64,000 nt of DNA from contig OX439134.1 in assembly GCA_949318235.1 (NCBI GenBank), positions 17,286,680-17,350,679 on the forward strand, in the 5' to 3' direction. The translations under genes were made by a program, and so were the position numbers. Below the pieces are notes generated by a model. That model was not told where the DNA came from. It saw only the letters and a program-made list of their open reading frames with translations, and ran no database searches. Every line of letters begins with the position of its first letter. Within the stretch, counting starts at the first letter, position 1. The DNA comes from Ecdyonurus torrentis. Lineage: Eukaryota; Arthropoda; Insecta; Ephemeroptera; Heptageniidae. Of this stretch, positions 49,996 through 61,410 are shown in pieces.

Positions 49996-50613
49996 TTCGC
50001 GCTACTTGAAATGCGCAATTGTGATTGGCTCTAAAGTTAATTAGTGAATATCTTAATTAATATTCCAGCACAAACGTCAATCTTTACGGCACAAACCAGC
50101 ACAAACGTAGCACAAACGATTGTAATCAAAAAAGTTTCAACTTTTTGAGTGGGGGGGCTGGCGTCAAGTTGGCCCCCCTAATTAATTGCTAATTATCTCA
50201 GGAACTAAGCTAGCACAAACGTCAAACTCTTCGGCACAAACCAGCACAAACGTAGCACAAACGATTGGCATGAAAAAAATTTCAAAATTCGTTAGAGGGG
50301 GGGTTGGCGTCAAGTTAGCCCCCCCTCATTAAATGTTAATTATCTCTGTAATTAAAGTAGCACAAACGAAAATTTTTGCGGCACAAACCAGCACAAACGT
50401 AGCACAAACGATTGACGTAAAAAAAGTTTTCAATTTTAATGGAGGGGGGGTTGGCGTCAAGTTAGCCCCCCAAATTAAGATTCTAATTATCTTCCGCTAA
50501 TTAGCAGCACAAACGAAACTTTTTACGGCACAAACCAGCACAAACGTAGCACAAACGACACACCAAATTTCATTAAAAATCTCGGGGGTGGGGGGGGCTA
50601 ACTTGACGTTCAT
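49996..50613 (-). repeat. Right TIR (618 bp, four subrepeats)
   Basis: Reverse complement of 30648-31264 with one substitution and one extra C. Contains 16 GCACAAAC copies. As the transposase gene points leftward from this end, this TIR is the likely promoter side; that is inference. Confidence 0.95.
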
Positions 50614-50622
50614 GTAAATCTG
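50614..50622. other. Target site duplication, right
   Basis: GTAAATCTG, matching 30639-30647. Shifting the TIR tip inward by one base would give an 11-bp direct repeat, but the maximal TIR gives exactly 9. Confidence 0.93.
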
Positions 50623-50965
50623 ACATGGTAACACAGATTTGCACTTATGAAGTCATGAATCCAGTTTTAGTAGAAAATTTAATTTTAATCGTGACGTCAT
50701 GTTATTTAAAAGCTTATTTTAAATTTGTTTAAAATAAAATTAAATTTTGGAAATGATGGGAATTTGTCTCAAAGCGAGAAACGAAAAAGACTTTTCTTCG
50801 TATACATGGATTTTTCTAGCAAAAGAGAGAGAGAGAGAGAGATCGTTTTACCCTGATAATTAGATAGTCCTTTTTTAAACTTTGAAGTCACAAAAATATA
50901 TATATCTTTTAACGGGGGAAAAAAGGCAGACAGATGCAGGACAGAGATAGGCAAAGAACGATACA

Positions 50966-51440
50966 CAGAGACAGAGACAGAGACAGAGACAGAGACAGAG
51001 ACAGAGACAGAGACAGAGACAGAGACAGAGACAGAGACAGAGACAGAGACAGAGACAGAGACAGAGACAGAGACAGAGACAGAGACAGAGACAGAGACAG
51101 AGACAGAGACAGAGACAGAGACAGAGACAGAGAGACAGAGACAGAGAAAGAGAAAGAGAAAGAGAAAGAGAAAGAGAAAGAGAAAGAGAAAGAGAAAGAG
51201 AAAGAGAAAGAGAAAGAGAAAGAGAAAGAGAAAGAGAAAGAGAAAGAGAAAGAGAAAGAGAAAGAGAAAGAGAAAGAGAAAGAGAAAGAGAAAGAGAAAG
51301 AGAAAGAGAAAGAGAAAGAGAAAGAGAAAGAGAAAGAGAAAGAGAAAGAGAAAGAGAAAGAGAAAGAGAAAGAGAAAGAGAAAGAGAAAGAGAAAGAGAA
51401 AGAGAAAGAGAAAGAGAAAGAGAAAGAGAAAGAGAAAGAG
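50966..51440. repeat. Compound (GACAGA)n-(GAAAGA)n microsatellite
   Basis: About 26 copies of GACAGA (to about 51140) switch to about 49 copies of GAAAGA. The long frames here (up to 239 codons of FL, SV, DR or EK dipeptides) exist only because a hexamer repeat cannot contain stops in some frames. Confidence 0.97.
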
Positions 51441-52116
51441 AGACAAATAGAGACAGAGAAACACATACAGGTAAAAAGTATACTTCATAATGTTTTACAC
51501 AAATAAAAATCTAAAACATATTAAACATAAACAAACAAGAAACAAAATAAATAAAATACATTATCATGTTTACATCTTTTATATATGTATCAAATTAAAT
51601 ATAAATTTATGATATCAAAACATGTAAATAAAATAACTATAGGGAAAAACTTTACATTTATTTCGTTATTATATTGAAATTAGATATCATATGGATGGTT
51701 AAGATTATTTGATATAGATACGTCTACTAAAAGCTTAATTAATTGAAATATTGATAAATTTTGTTTTATTATAGAGTTAGGGGACAGATACTAATGCATT
51801 GTACAGAATATAAAATTTTAAAATATCTAAAACATTTTCAGGTGATTATATTTTAGCTTGATGTATTTTGATGTGTTTTTAAAAACAAACATTAAAAAAG
51901 CTCAAATTTTAAAAATAACGTGATGATAAAATCAATTTAAAACATACATTGTAATGCGTGTAAATATCGTCGGATTAGAGTACAAACCGTGTAGTACAAA
52001 GAGCAGCAAAGTTCAAAACAGTATACAAAAAGATAAGAATTTCGACTTTGCTGCTTTTGTAGATACATGGTTTATGCTCTAACCAGACGATAAATGTTAC
52101 CCGATTTGCCTAAACT
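51441..52116. other. Non-coding stretch
   Basis: Imperfect inverted pair: GAGTACAAACCGTGTAGTAC (51978 on) and its approximate complement near 52060. No gene. Confidence 0.4.
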
Positions 52117-52120
52117 TTAA

Positions 52121-52669
52121 AATCATAGACCACTTAAAACAACAAAGTACTTTTTAATAATTAAACACAAAATGGGATCTCCAAAACTGATGTAAATTTT
52201 TATTATAGGGTGTATGCGGATGACATCATATTTATTGCACTTGGAGACCATACTGGAGTAGTGAATAACATTGCTCAGCATAGGACAAACTTCATTTAAG
52301 CCTATTTTCTTTGGGAAATCGGTAATTTTTTTGTTATTGTTATTTTTCTCACATACCTGAGATACTAATTGAACATATTTACAGCATCAATGCTCTCAAA
52401 AATATTGCATAGTGGTTTTAAAACTGGCAAAATGATTTTTTTTTCCTATGCCACCCATGTTATTGAGTTATCCAACATGGCGTCGACTATAACATGAATG
52501 CATACACCCTATAGAATATAAATAGAACGTGAAAATATTGTTGAGTATGTCATTTGCGTGACTTATTGCTGTTTCTGACGTCAGAACCACGCACAAATTA
52601 GTATGAATAGAAAATGTGGTACGAGTTGCATAAATTGTAAATTTCTGATCACTGCTACGGTGCTGATAT
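52121..52669. mobile_element. Family A element, copy 5, split by a B element and 3'-truncated
   Basis: Begins after TTAA (52117-52120) with AATCATAGACC, continues to AACTGATGTAAATTT, is interrupted by B, then resumes with GTGAAAATATTG and TTTCTGACGTCAGAA. It stops after CTGATCACTGCTACGGTGCTG at a TA run; the right tip is missing. Confidence 0.8.
52208..52509. mobile_element. Family B element, copy 3 (nested in A)
   Basis: GGGTGTATGC at the left and GCATACACCC at the right, with TA on each side (52206-52207, 52510-52511). Inverted relative to copies 1 and 2. Shows B was active after this A copy inserted. Confidence 0.88.
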
Positions 52670-52688
52670 ATATATAATTGAATATTAA

Positions 52689-52830
52689 AGGAACAACTGT
52701 TTTGAGGCTGATTTTAAGTGATTTCGTTCACATCCGCTTCCGTTTCTACTTGCTACGCATGCGCAGTACGTGGAAACGGAAGCGGATGTAACCGAAATCG
52801 CTTATAGTCGGCCTCAAAACAGTTGTTCCT
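52689..52830. mobile_element. 142-bp hairpin MITE
   Basis: AGGAACAACTGTTTTGAGGC and its complement form the ends. CATCCGCTTCCGTTTC pairs with GAAACGGAAGCGGATG further in. The loop contains ACGCATGCGC. TTAA at the left, TTAT at the right. Confidence 0.78.
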
Positions 52831-53082
52831 TTATTAGTCAATATGATATAATATATATATTATATATTATAAGCTCTTCCCATTAAAACTACTTCGTTCA
52901 TCCATGCTACGGTATGCACTTACGTTTCACCTTTTGAGGTAAGACGAGTATCTCATCTCACCGTAATATATTATTATTATTATTTCAATAAACTTAAACA
53001 TACAGCGTTTTTTTTTTTTTTTTTTTTTTTTTCACGCAATTTTTACGACTTTTAAATTTTATAACAACAAAAGCAATCTCTT

Positions 53083-53121
<39 letters not shown>

Positions 53122-53889
53122 TCAAAAACAAAATTTATAAGCAAATACTTGAGATTCTTACCAAATTTCTTATAAAATTCCCACACGGATCAGATACATA
53201 GATGTAACTCTTCAGCACAAACCAATAACTTGGTTGAAAAAAGTTTAAGCAATAACTTGTTAGTATAAACGTAATTTCTTCAGCGGTAAATAGTTAGCTC
53301 TTTACTCGTAGATCTTAAAAAACGTTGTAAAATATATATTATCTAGCAAATTTATTATTAAAAAAAGTGTGAATATTAACTCTTTATAGATAACTTTTTC
53401 CGTGCTTACACTAAGGAATATCACATATTTGTACTAATAATTGTATCTGCTCCTTTTGTGGGATGTCGTGTTATCATATCAGTATCATCTCCTCACATGT
53501 TCTAGGAGACATTTAAGTATGGCCTACTATGCCGAGGGCACCGATCAGCATGTATAATGCTGTTATTTGATTTTGATATTATTATATGTAATGTTTATGA
53601 GTTGAATGTTTAGATGTATGTTGTACACGCATTCTGTTTAATAAATAAATAATAATAATACTGGATGGTACTGGATTATTCTCACCTTCACCTTGAATCA
53701 AGTAGGATTCCGGTGTTGGTGTTACACAAGAAGAAAGAAAAGAAATCATAATAATTAAAATAAAATTTGTAAAACGCTTAATGTATTGTAATTAAAATAA
53801 ATACTACAATATTTTAAAGCTGTATTTATTTAAGTTCTTGACATATTTTTTTTTATCTTTTTCTTTGTTGTGTTTGATGAAATACTTAC
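52831..53889. other. Non-coding stretch
   Basis: Poly(T) at 53009-53032 and poly(A) at 53088-53119. Nothing else recognised. Confidence 0.4.
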
Positions 53890-53974
53890 GAAGTGTTTTA
53901 AGCGACAAAATAACGTTGGCGGAGAAATTTCTGCTTTTTCTTTGAGACTCAAATCGTTAACTTTCTGTTCTTGA
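53890..53974 (-). other. Exon-like segment
   Basis: On the minus strand an open frame (QEQKVNDLSLKEKAEISPPT...CRLKHF) ends at a GTAAGTAT donor, with AG at 53975-53976 upstream. The pyrimidine tract is poor and the phase does not join to the 60.5-kb segment. Recorded as weak evidence for a host exon. Confidence 0.2.
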
Positions 53975-54137
53975 CTAAATGTTCACTCGTATACAGACAC
54001 AAACGCTTCAAAAGACTCTTTCATAAAACAAGATATTAAAAAAAATTATTATATTAATTTTCATGGAATTTTGAATTTTAAACAGATTTATAATTTTATG
54101 AGTAACAAAAAGCTTCTTATTTATAAACTTTCAATTA

Positions 54138-54770
54138 ACGAAGAGCGTGACGGACTTGGACCGGAATTTTTTAAAACAGGAACTATATTTTTATAATAAT
54201 TCTTTGTATAGATTCTTTATTTCCAGCAAAATAAACACTATTATTTTCAAGTAAAATCTAGTAAATTAAAAAAAAAAAAAAAAAAAAAACGAAAGAAGTT
54301 TTAAAAATGTTTCTAATATGATTGAAATTTGCAGCTAAAATTTGAATTTCCACATTTGCATGTAATTTTTAAAGTGGAATAACTTAAAGGAATAGACCAG
54401 AGAAAAATTCAAGCATTTATATCACAAAACACTTGATGGGACTTACATAAATAACTTTAGTTTGTCTCAAAACCCAACTGTATATAGCCCCGTAGCAGTG
54501 ATCAGAAAAATCGATTTATGCAAACCGCACATCATTTTTATACTAATTTTTGCATGTTTCTGACGTCATAAACATGAATTTTCACGCAAATTGCATACTT
54601 CACAGTTTTTTCACGCTCTCTCTGAATAAATGCTAACATTCTAGTAAAAATTGTCATCAGTTTTGAAGATCCCATTTCATGTTTATTCATTAAAAACCAC
54701 ATGTTGTTTTATGTGGTCTATGGCTTTAAGTATAATATGCATTGGCTCAAGGCGGTAATACAACATAATT
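54138..54770. mobile_element. Family G element, copy 4, split by an A element
   Basis: Starts after TTAA (54134-54137); GACGGACTTGGACCGGAATTT and the interior match family G. An A element interrupts it at TTAA. The right tip is only weakly recognisable (CAAGGCGG near 54751). Confidence 0.55.
54388..54725. mobile_element. Family A element, copy 6 (nested in G)
   Basis: TTAA at 54384-54387 and 54726-54729; starts AGGAATAGACCAGAG and ends TGTGGTCTATGGCT. Full length. Confidence 0.88.
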
Positions 54771-54963
54771 GTAGTTGTCTTTTCATCCTATAATTGCGCT
54801 ATTGCACATTAAAACAAAATGTTTGAAAAAGATCCAGATGCAAAGACGGTATATAGTTAAATTAGAAAATCTAATCCTTGTTATTTAAAGTAAAAAAGAT
54901 TAAACTCAAAGAGAAGTTTCGTTAAATGCATGATGTAAGTTTTACAAAATTAACGAGTTCAAG

Positions 54964-54995
<32 letters not shown>

Positions 54996-55640
54996 GAGAC
55001 TAATTAGGTGAGACTTTTTAGATGAAAATCTGATGGTAAATCTGATGAAGAAATACAACAGAGAGGGTCAGAGAGAGAGAGAGAGGGGGGGGAAGGATAG
55101 CCTAATTGAGTCAAATAATCGCATTAAATCTGCTACTGCAATCGACTTCAAGACAAAAAAGAGAAAGTCAGAGGGAAAAAAGAATGTGTTCTATATTCTC
55201 TTGCTATATAAGGGATGAAAACTATGTTAACACCCTGGGGCTTTTACTTTCTTGCTCCCCTATTTCTCTCTCTCTCAATTCTCTTAAAACCCTACTCACA
55301 TACGTTCCATGACAAATTTCTTAAACAATGAAGTTTTGAGTTATAAATGCATTAATACTCCAAAAAATTCAAATTAAAAAAAAAATGCAATTTTTACGGA
55401 TCTTTCGAGTCTTTTTTTAAGAGATCCTGGCATCAAAAAATTAAACAAAAATCGTAACATTCATGAAATGGTACCATTATACAAACAAATACTATAAATA
55501 AAATAAAGTCTATATAAATAATGTTTTTTTTTTTTGTTTTTTTTTTTTGTTTTTTTTTTTTTAAGCATAGGAAAAATATAGATTTCTTCAAAGGGTGAGG
55601 TTTAATCCTGACTAACCATTTGGCTCACTCTTACAACTAT
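54771..55640. other. Non-coding stretch
   Basis: Poly(T) at 54968-54995 and T-rich run 55525-55562. Short frames at 55033-55312 have no recognisable family. Confidence 0.4.
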
Positions 55641-56110
55641 CCCTATTATGCCCATCAAGCAACCCTTCTGTGTCCTCACAAAATGGGGTTCAAAACTGTG
55701 TAGTAGGAAATTTTGGAATTCACGACGTCATGAAATCTAGATCTACAATATAGGGTGGTTTCATTCATGTTAAAGTCGACGTCATAAGTGAGTACTAAAT
55801 AACATTAACCGGTATAGGAAAATGGCACATTTTGCCAGTTCAAAAATGCTTCACAATTTTTTTGAGAGCATTGATGCTGTTAACAGGCTGAATTAGTACC
55901 TCAAGTATGCAAGAAAAATAATAATGACCAAAAAATAGCTAATTCTTTAAAGAAAATAGCCAAAAACTACGTTTGTCCTATGCTGAACAATGTTATTTAT
56001 TGCTCAAGAAGAGCATCGAAAAGTACTCAGAATGACGTCATGCGTGCACACCCTATAGAAATTGTAGCACGGTTTGTCTACTTTGCAAGCTTTCTCCTCA
56101 ATTTGTGAAG
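55641..56110. repeat. Family M repeat split by a B element
   Basis: CCTTCTGTGTCCTCACAAA, GAATTCACGACGTCATGAA on the left and AATTGTAGCACGGTTTG on the right are contiguous in the copy at 59795-59960. Confidence 0.7.
55753..56053. mobile_element. Family B element, copy 4 (nested in M)
   Basis: Starts GGGTGGTTTCATTCATGTTA after TA; ends GCGTGCACACCC followed by TA. Confidence 0.85.
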
Positions 56111-56211
56111 CTAACTTGAGGAATACACTGTAATATGCATATGTACACTCCTCCCGAATAAATGTGTCCGCAGCGTTCATGTAAATTATATATAATAATG
56201 ATTTTATTTAA

Positions 56212-56432
56212 AGTTATTGAACACTTTGAACAAAAACATATCTAGTATCCTAACATACCTAAATATCAACGTTGATTTGGCCGGAGTCATTGATTTCTAA
56301 TTTATTTTACATGCAGCTGACATTTTGTAAGTGGAAAATAAATTAGAAATCAATGACTCCGGTCAAATTAACGTTGATATTTAGTAATGTTAGGATACCA
56401 GACATGTTTTTTGTTTAAGGTGTTCTATTCCT
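56212..56432. mobile_element. Family C fold-back element, copy 3 (loop-deleted)
   Basis: TTAA at 56208-56211 and 56433-56436. Arms match family C (CAACGTTGATTTGGCCGGAG), but the GC-rich loop and inner stem are missing, leaving 221 bp. Such deletions are typical of long hairpins. Confidence 0.85.
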
Positions 56433-56511
56433 TTAAGAAACCTACATGGCTATTTCAGCCATATGTTTTTGACCAGAATATTACAACATTAATTTACATA
56501 ATAGAAGTCGT

Positions 56512-57348
<837 letters not shown>

Positions 57349-57352
57349 TTAA

Positions 57353-57673
57353 AGCCATAGACCACATAAAACAACATGTGCTTTTTAATGAATAAACACG
57401 AAATAGGATCTTCAAAACTGATGACAATTTTTACCAGAGAGAGAGCCCCACGAAAGAGCGTGAAAATACTGTAAAGTATGCAATTTGCGTAAAAATTCAT
57501 GTTTATGACGTCAGAAACATGCAAAAATTAGTATGAAAATGTTGTGCGGGTTGCATAAATCACATTTTCTGATCACTGCTACGGGGCGTTTTGAGACAAA
57601 CTAATGTTATTTATGTAAATCCCAACAAGTGTTTTGTGATATAAATGCTTATGTTTTTCTCTGGTCTATTCCT
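57353..57673. mobile_element. Family A element, copy 7
   Basis: TTAA at 57349-57352 and 57674-57677; starts AGCCATAGACCACATAAAAC and ends TCTGGTCTATTCCT. The closest relative in the window is copy 1. Confidence 0.88.
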
Positions 57674-57677
57674 TTAA

Positions 57678-57805
57678 GTATCGATTCAAAGCTGGAGCTT
57701 ATAGCAAGCTTTTTGGCTTGTTTCTTGAAATTAAGGCTCGGTTTCAAGCTGAATAACCCGAGTTTTAAGACAAACTCATGATCTAAATAATAATAATAAA
57801 ACTAC

Positions 57806-57845
<40 letters not shown>

Positions 57846-58384
57846 ATAGGGCTAAACAAATTTTGAGTTTTTACAGCTCTACACACTACACCCTGAGTAT
57901 CCAAATATTTAAGTTTCAAATCTCTATAACTTTCTTGTTTAATTTGATTAATTTCCTACTAAAATTTAATAATTTTAATTTGTTGTTTTATATTTAAAAT
58001 AAAAATTTGTATTGAAAGAAAAATTGCACCCATCTCTAGAGATTACATAATAAAAACATGAACCAAAGATAAAGAAAAAAAATGTTGAAGTTTTATTATT
58101 AGATTTACTTGTTGTGTAGTTTTGTGTGTGTTTGCCCCCAGGGACGACACAAGAAGGAAATTGTTAATTATAGTCACTAATTCCTCCGAGTGTATGAAAC
58201 GCAACAATAACACTAAAACTTTATTTACTTTTCTTACTACATACATACACTTGGTAATTGCATTTTCACAACAAAATAAATTGAACGACAAAAGAAATTT
58301 TCTTAACTCTTACAAAAATGTACGGAACACATAACAAGGATGACTAAAAAATTTTAGGCGTTAATTTTATTTCATATTTTAAAT
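57678..58384. other. Non-coding stretch
   Basis: Poly(A) at 57811-57844. The overlapping frames at 58043-58334 have no recognisable family. Confidence 0.4.
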
Positions 58385-58550
58385 GAGGACATTGTCCTGA
58401 ATTGGTAGATATGCGAATTTCTAATTTTTGACTTAAATAAATGTTTTTAATTCATTTTTAAAAGTCTCGAAATGACGTCACGGGTGTCAACTTTTTGCTA
58501 TGCCCACATGTGTAAATTACCACCCGTGACATCATATTTCAAATTTCAAA
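58385..58550. repeat. Family I repeat, copy 2
   Basis: Matches 20868-21010: GAGGACATTGTCCTGAATTG, TAGATATGCGAATTTCTA and AATGACGTCACGG. Confidence 0.6.
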
Positions 58551-58570
58551 ATTTATTTAAAAATGCTTAA

Positions 58571-58878
58571 AGCCCTTGTCAACTTACTTTTTTATCATTT
58601 AGAATACTATAGATTGATAATTAACATACCTTATTATCCATGAATTAGACACCCCCAATCACAGTCACCGCTCTGGTCACGAGATATATTTAAGCCACTT
58701 TCTCTAGGACGCCATCACGGCCCCATCGGTACACTGTGACGTCAGATGCGTGAAATATCCATCAAAATGAAAATAAATACAAAATCAACGTGGTGGTGTC
58801 TAATTCATGGATAATAAAGTATGGTAATTATCAATGATCTAGTATTCTAAATGACAAGAAAGTAAGTTTACAAGGGCT
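58571..58878. mobile_element. Family D palindromic element, copy 2
   Basis: TTAA at 58567-58570 and 58879-58882; ends AGCCCTTGTCAACTTACTTT and TTTACAAGGGCT. About 77 bp shorter than copy 1, mostly in the left arm and centre. Confidence 0.82.
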
Positions 58879-58882
58879 TTAA

Positions 58883-59794
58883 TGAGCTAAAAAAAATAGA
58901 CATTCACGTACCAAAAAACCTCTTTATTGTGATCTTATTAAATTTTTAATTTTATTATAAGATGATTATTTAATTTTTTTACGGCGTATAAGCCATATAC
59001 TTTTATTATACAAAGAAAAGTACGCATAATTCCATAATTTTAATTAACGTAATTAAGATCAATAGAAAGACTTTAAAGGGAGGGGGGTAGTGTAAAAAAC
59101 TTGTATCCCAACAATACTAACAAAATGCTATAACAGAGACTTGTGTGTTCCTATCTTGCTTTCTTTAAAAAAAAATGCTATACTATGCATGGAAAGAATA
59201 AATTACGTAATTTATGCTGCATTTATGTCATTAAAGCATAATGCTAAATTAGAACTAAATAAATAAAAAACTGTATAACATAATTATTATGCTTTGTAAC
59301 ATAGTAATTATGCAGTATAGCATAGTTTATGCTGTATTGAACAAATTATGCTAAAAATCAGCTAGCATAATTATTACGTAGTTATTTTTGTCCGTATAAT
59401 AATGAAAATAAAAAGCATAATGATCTTTTATTTTAAGAAGAAATTGATGCTTTATTTTCAAAATGTACATTTTCATGCATTTTTTGAAAACATTTTAATT
59501 AATTACTCTCGAATCCTACCCTATCTATTAATATTACCTAAACTACGTATAACGAAGTTTCTGCAAAACGATGAAAATTGTGTCTGTTAATTTCTATATA
59601 CCCTTACCCTTATTATATCACAATGACTTTATAACAATACGTAACAATTAATTGCTCATTAAATATTTAACGTTCTATATACCTACACTAAGAAAATAAT
59701 TAACTAATACATTGATGCAATCTTAAAAGGGATAAAATAAAATCGAAAAAGTAAAATTCATGAGATAGGGCAATAATTCAAACACTTACTACGT
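58883..59794. other. Non-coding stretch with K repeat
   Basis: K repeat at 59193-59397 (CATAGTTTATGCTGTATTGA, ATTTTTGTCCG). No gene. Confidence 0.5.
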
Positions 59795-59960
59795 CCTTTA
59801 AGCCTTCTGTATCCTCACAAACTGGGTTTTAAAAAACCTATAAAGTAGGTTACTCGAGGAATTCATGACGTCATGAATTCCAGGTCTGTAATCTAAATTG
59901 TAGTGCGGGTTGCTTACTTTACAAGTTTTGTCCCCACTTTGTAAGTTATATTTATAAAGT
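59795..59960. repeat. Family M repeat, uninterrupted copy
   Basis: The empty counterpart of 55641-56110; contains GAATTCATGACGTCATGAATTC, a near-perfect palindrome. Confidence 0.65.
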
Positions 59961-60489
59961 TCCATTTTTTTTATTATTTTTTATTTTTTAGCTATAAAGA
60001 AAGGTAAATAGACAAACAAAGGTAAATATTTAAAAAATGGTAATCTACAGGGTGAAGCACCCGTAGTCTTATTAGTAGTAAATAAGGTATTTCTATAGAT
60101 AGGTAATCCAAAGAGAATATCGTTATTCAATTTTCTGTTGCCTTTAATTTTATTTTATCCTGGAAGTTATATTTTGTTGCTCATTTGATCAATGTAATTT
60201 TGACCCGCAATACACGTCTCCAGCTGACCAGTACTTTTCAGCGGGAATCCTCTCTGGATTACATAGGTTATCTACTTACATTAGTAGTAAACGCTGACTT
60301 ATTTATCATAGTGATAGTTTCCCCAGTTTAACAGGTAACTGGAAGCTGGCCAGTGGTTCAGTTATACGAATAGATAATATAAATACTGTATTATACCAAA
60401 AGTTTACAGGAAGTATAGCTTTGAATATTATATATATATATATATGCATATCACATAAATTATATTATAATGTACATTATATTATTTAC
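59961..60489. other. Non-coding stretch
   Basis: A weak inverted pair (CCAGCTGACCAGTA near 60220 and CTGGAAGCTGGCCAGT near 60339). No gene. Confidence 0.4.
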
Positions 60490-60579
60490 CTGCCACGCTC
60501 AACAAGTGATTAGATATTCGTTTTTTCAGTGTACACATGAGAGGGAGAAAGACGTCTTTGTAGTGGTCAGAACACTTAC
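60490..60579 (-). other. Exon-like segment (90 nt)
   Basis: On the minus strand it is preceded by CTTTTGTTTACAG, a strong acceptor, and followed by GCAG/GTAAATAA. One frame is open throughout (KCSDHYKDVF, LPLMCTLKKR, ISNHLLSVA). Base composition is less AT-rich than its surroundings. It could be an internal exon of a minus-strand host gene extending beyond the window; its partners are not identified. The first bases GTAAGTG also resemble a donor, so the reading is not secure. Confidence 0.3.
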
Positions 60580-60949
60580 CTGTAAACAAAAGATGAAAAT
60601 ACATAACATTAGAGTGAGAAATATCAAAACATAAAACAAAAATTATTCGAAATTATGCAAATTTTCTACACTTAGAATACAAATGTTTACTCACAACGAT
60701 GTTTAGAGAGTACAATGCTTTAATTGTACGTCAAAGCACGAGTGTATTGTCACTTTAATATTCGATCTTATGGAGGCTAGTGTTGATGTAAGTATGATGA
60801 GTACAAAAGATACATGGGTTCTCTGTAAACGTTAGAAAATACTCTCTAAATATTTCACTAGTAAACAATACCCATCATAGATCAGTGCACCCATGCACTG
60901 GTAGTGAGTAAACATTTACTGGTCGAGAGTAAATATTTTAAATGCTTAA

Positions 60950-61257
60950 AGGCGTAGAACACCTTCAACAAAAAATCTTGCCTAATATTCTAACATACCT
61001 AAATATCAACGTTAATTTGGCCGGAGTCATTGATTTCTAATTTATTTTCCATTTACTACTAAATGTCAGATGCGGGTTTATAACGTCACAGCTCGCTTGT
61101 TTCCGTACGCGTGGACCAGGTAAGCAGAAACCCGCATTTCTTATTTATATTATATATGGAAAATAAATTAAAAATCAATGACTCCAGCCAAATTAACGTT
61201 GATATTTGGGTATGTTAGAATATTAGGCAAGTTTTTTGTTCAAGGTGTTCTACGTCT
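60950..61257. mobile_element. Family C fold-back element, copy 4
   Basis: TTAA at 60946-60949 and 61258-61261; starts AGGCGTAGAACACCTTCAA. The stem is partly eroded near the loop (ACCAGGTAAGCAGAAACCCG). Confidence 0.88.
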
Positions 61258-61410
61258 TTAATCTTTTGTATCGAATATTGGAGATAATTGTTCCATTACA
61301 ATTTGAAGTAATTAGATGATGCTTAATGATAATATTTACCAGTTTTAAACTACTAGCCTCTACTACTTTGTATTTTCAGCAATATAATAAATATATAAAG
61401 TGATATATCG

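Larger units (their letters stand above)
30648..50613. mobile_element. 20-kb Mutator-like transposon with transposase-protease gene
   Basis: A 19,966-bp unit bounded by TIRs of about 617 bp that differ at two positions only (one substitution at 31060 versus 50200; 7 versus 8 C in the run near each tip). A perfect 9-bp duplication flanks it. The only long gene inside encodes a DDE transposase fused to a C19-like peptidase. The 9-bp duplication and long TIRs are Mutator-superfamily hallmarks; the superfamily call is inference. Near-identical TIRs and an intact frame suggest recent transposition, or TIR homogenisation by gene conversion. The interior has collected microsatellites and smaller MITEs, so the lineage has existed for some time. 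Beyond the gene and its possible exons, 31.3-36.6 kb and 41.2-49.9 kb hold no recognisable passenger genes. Confidence 0.92.

Noticed and set aside
50769..51506. Long open frames of 185-239 codons
   Set aside because: Translations of the GACAGA/GAAAGA hexamer array; dipeptide repeats only.
53205..53285. Possible relic of the large transposon's TIR (CTTCAGCACAAACCAATAAC)
   Set aside because: Only one GCACAAAC and no further unit structure; chance match more likely.
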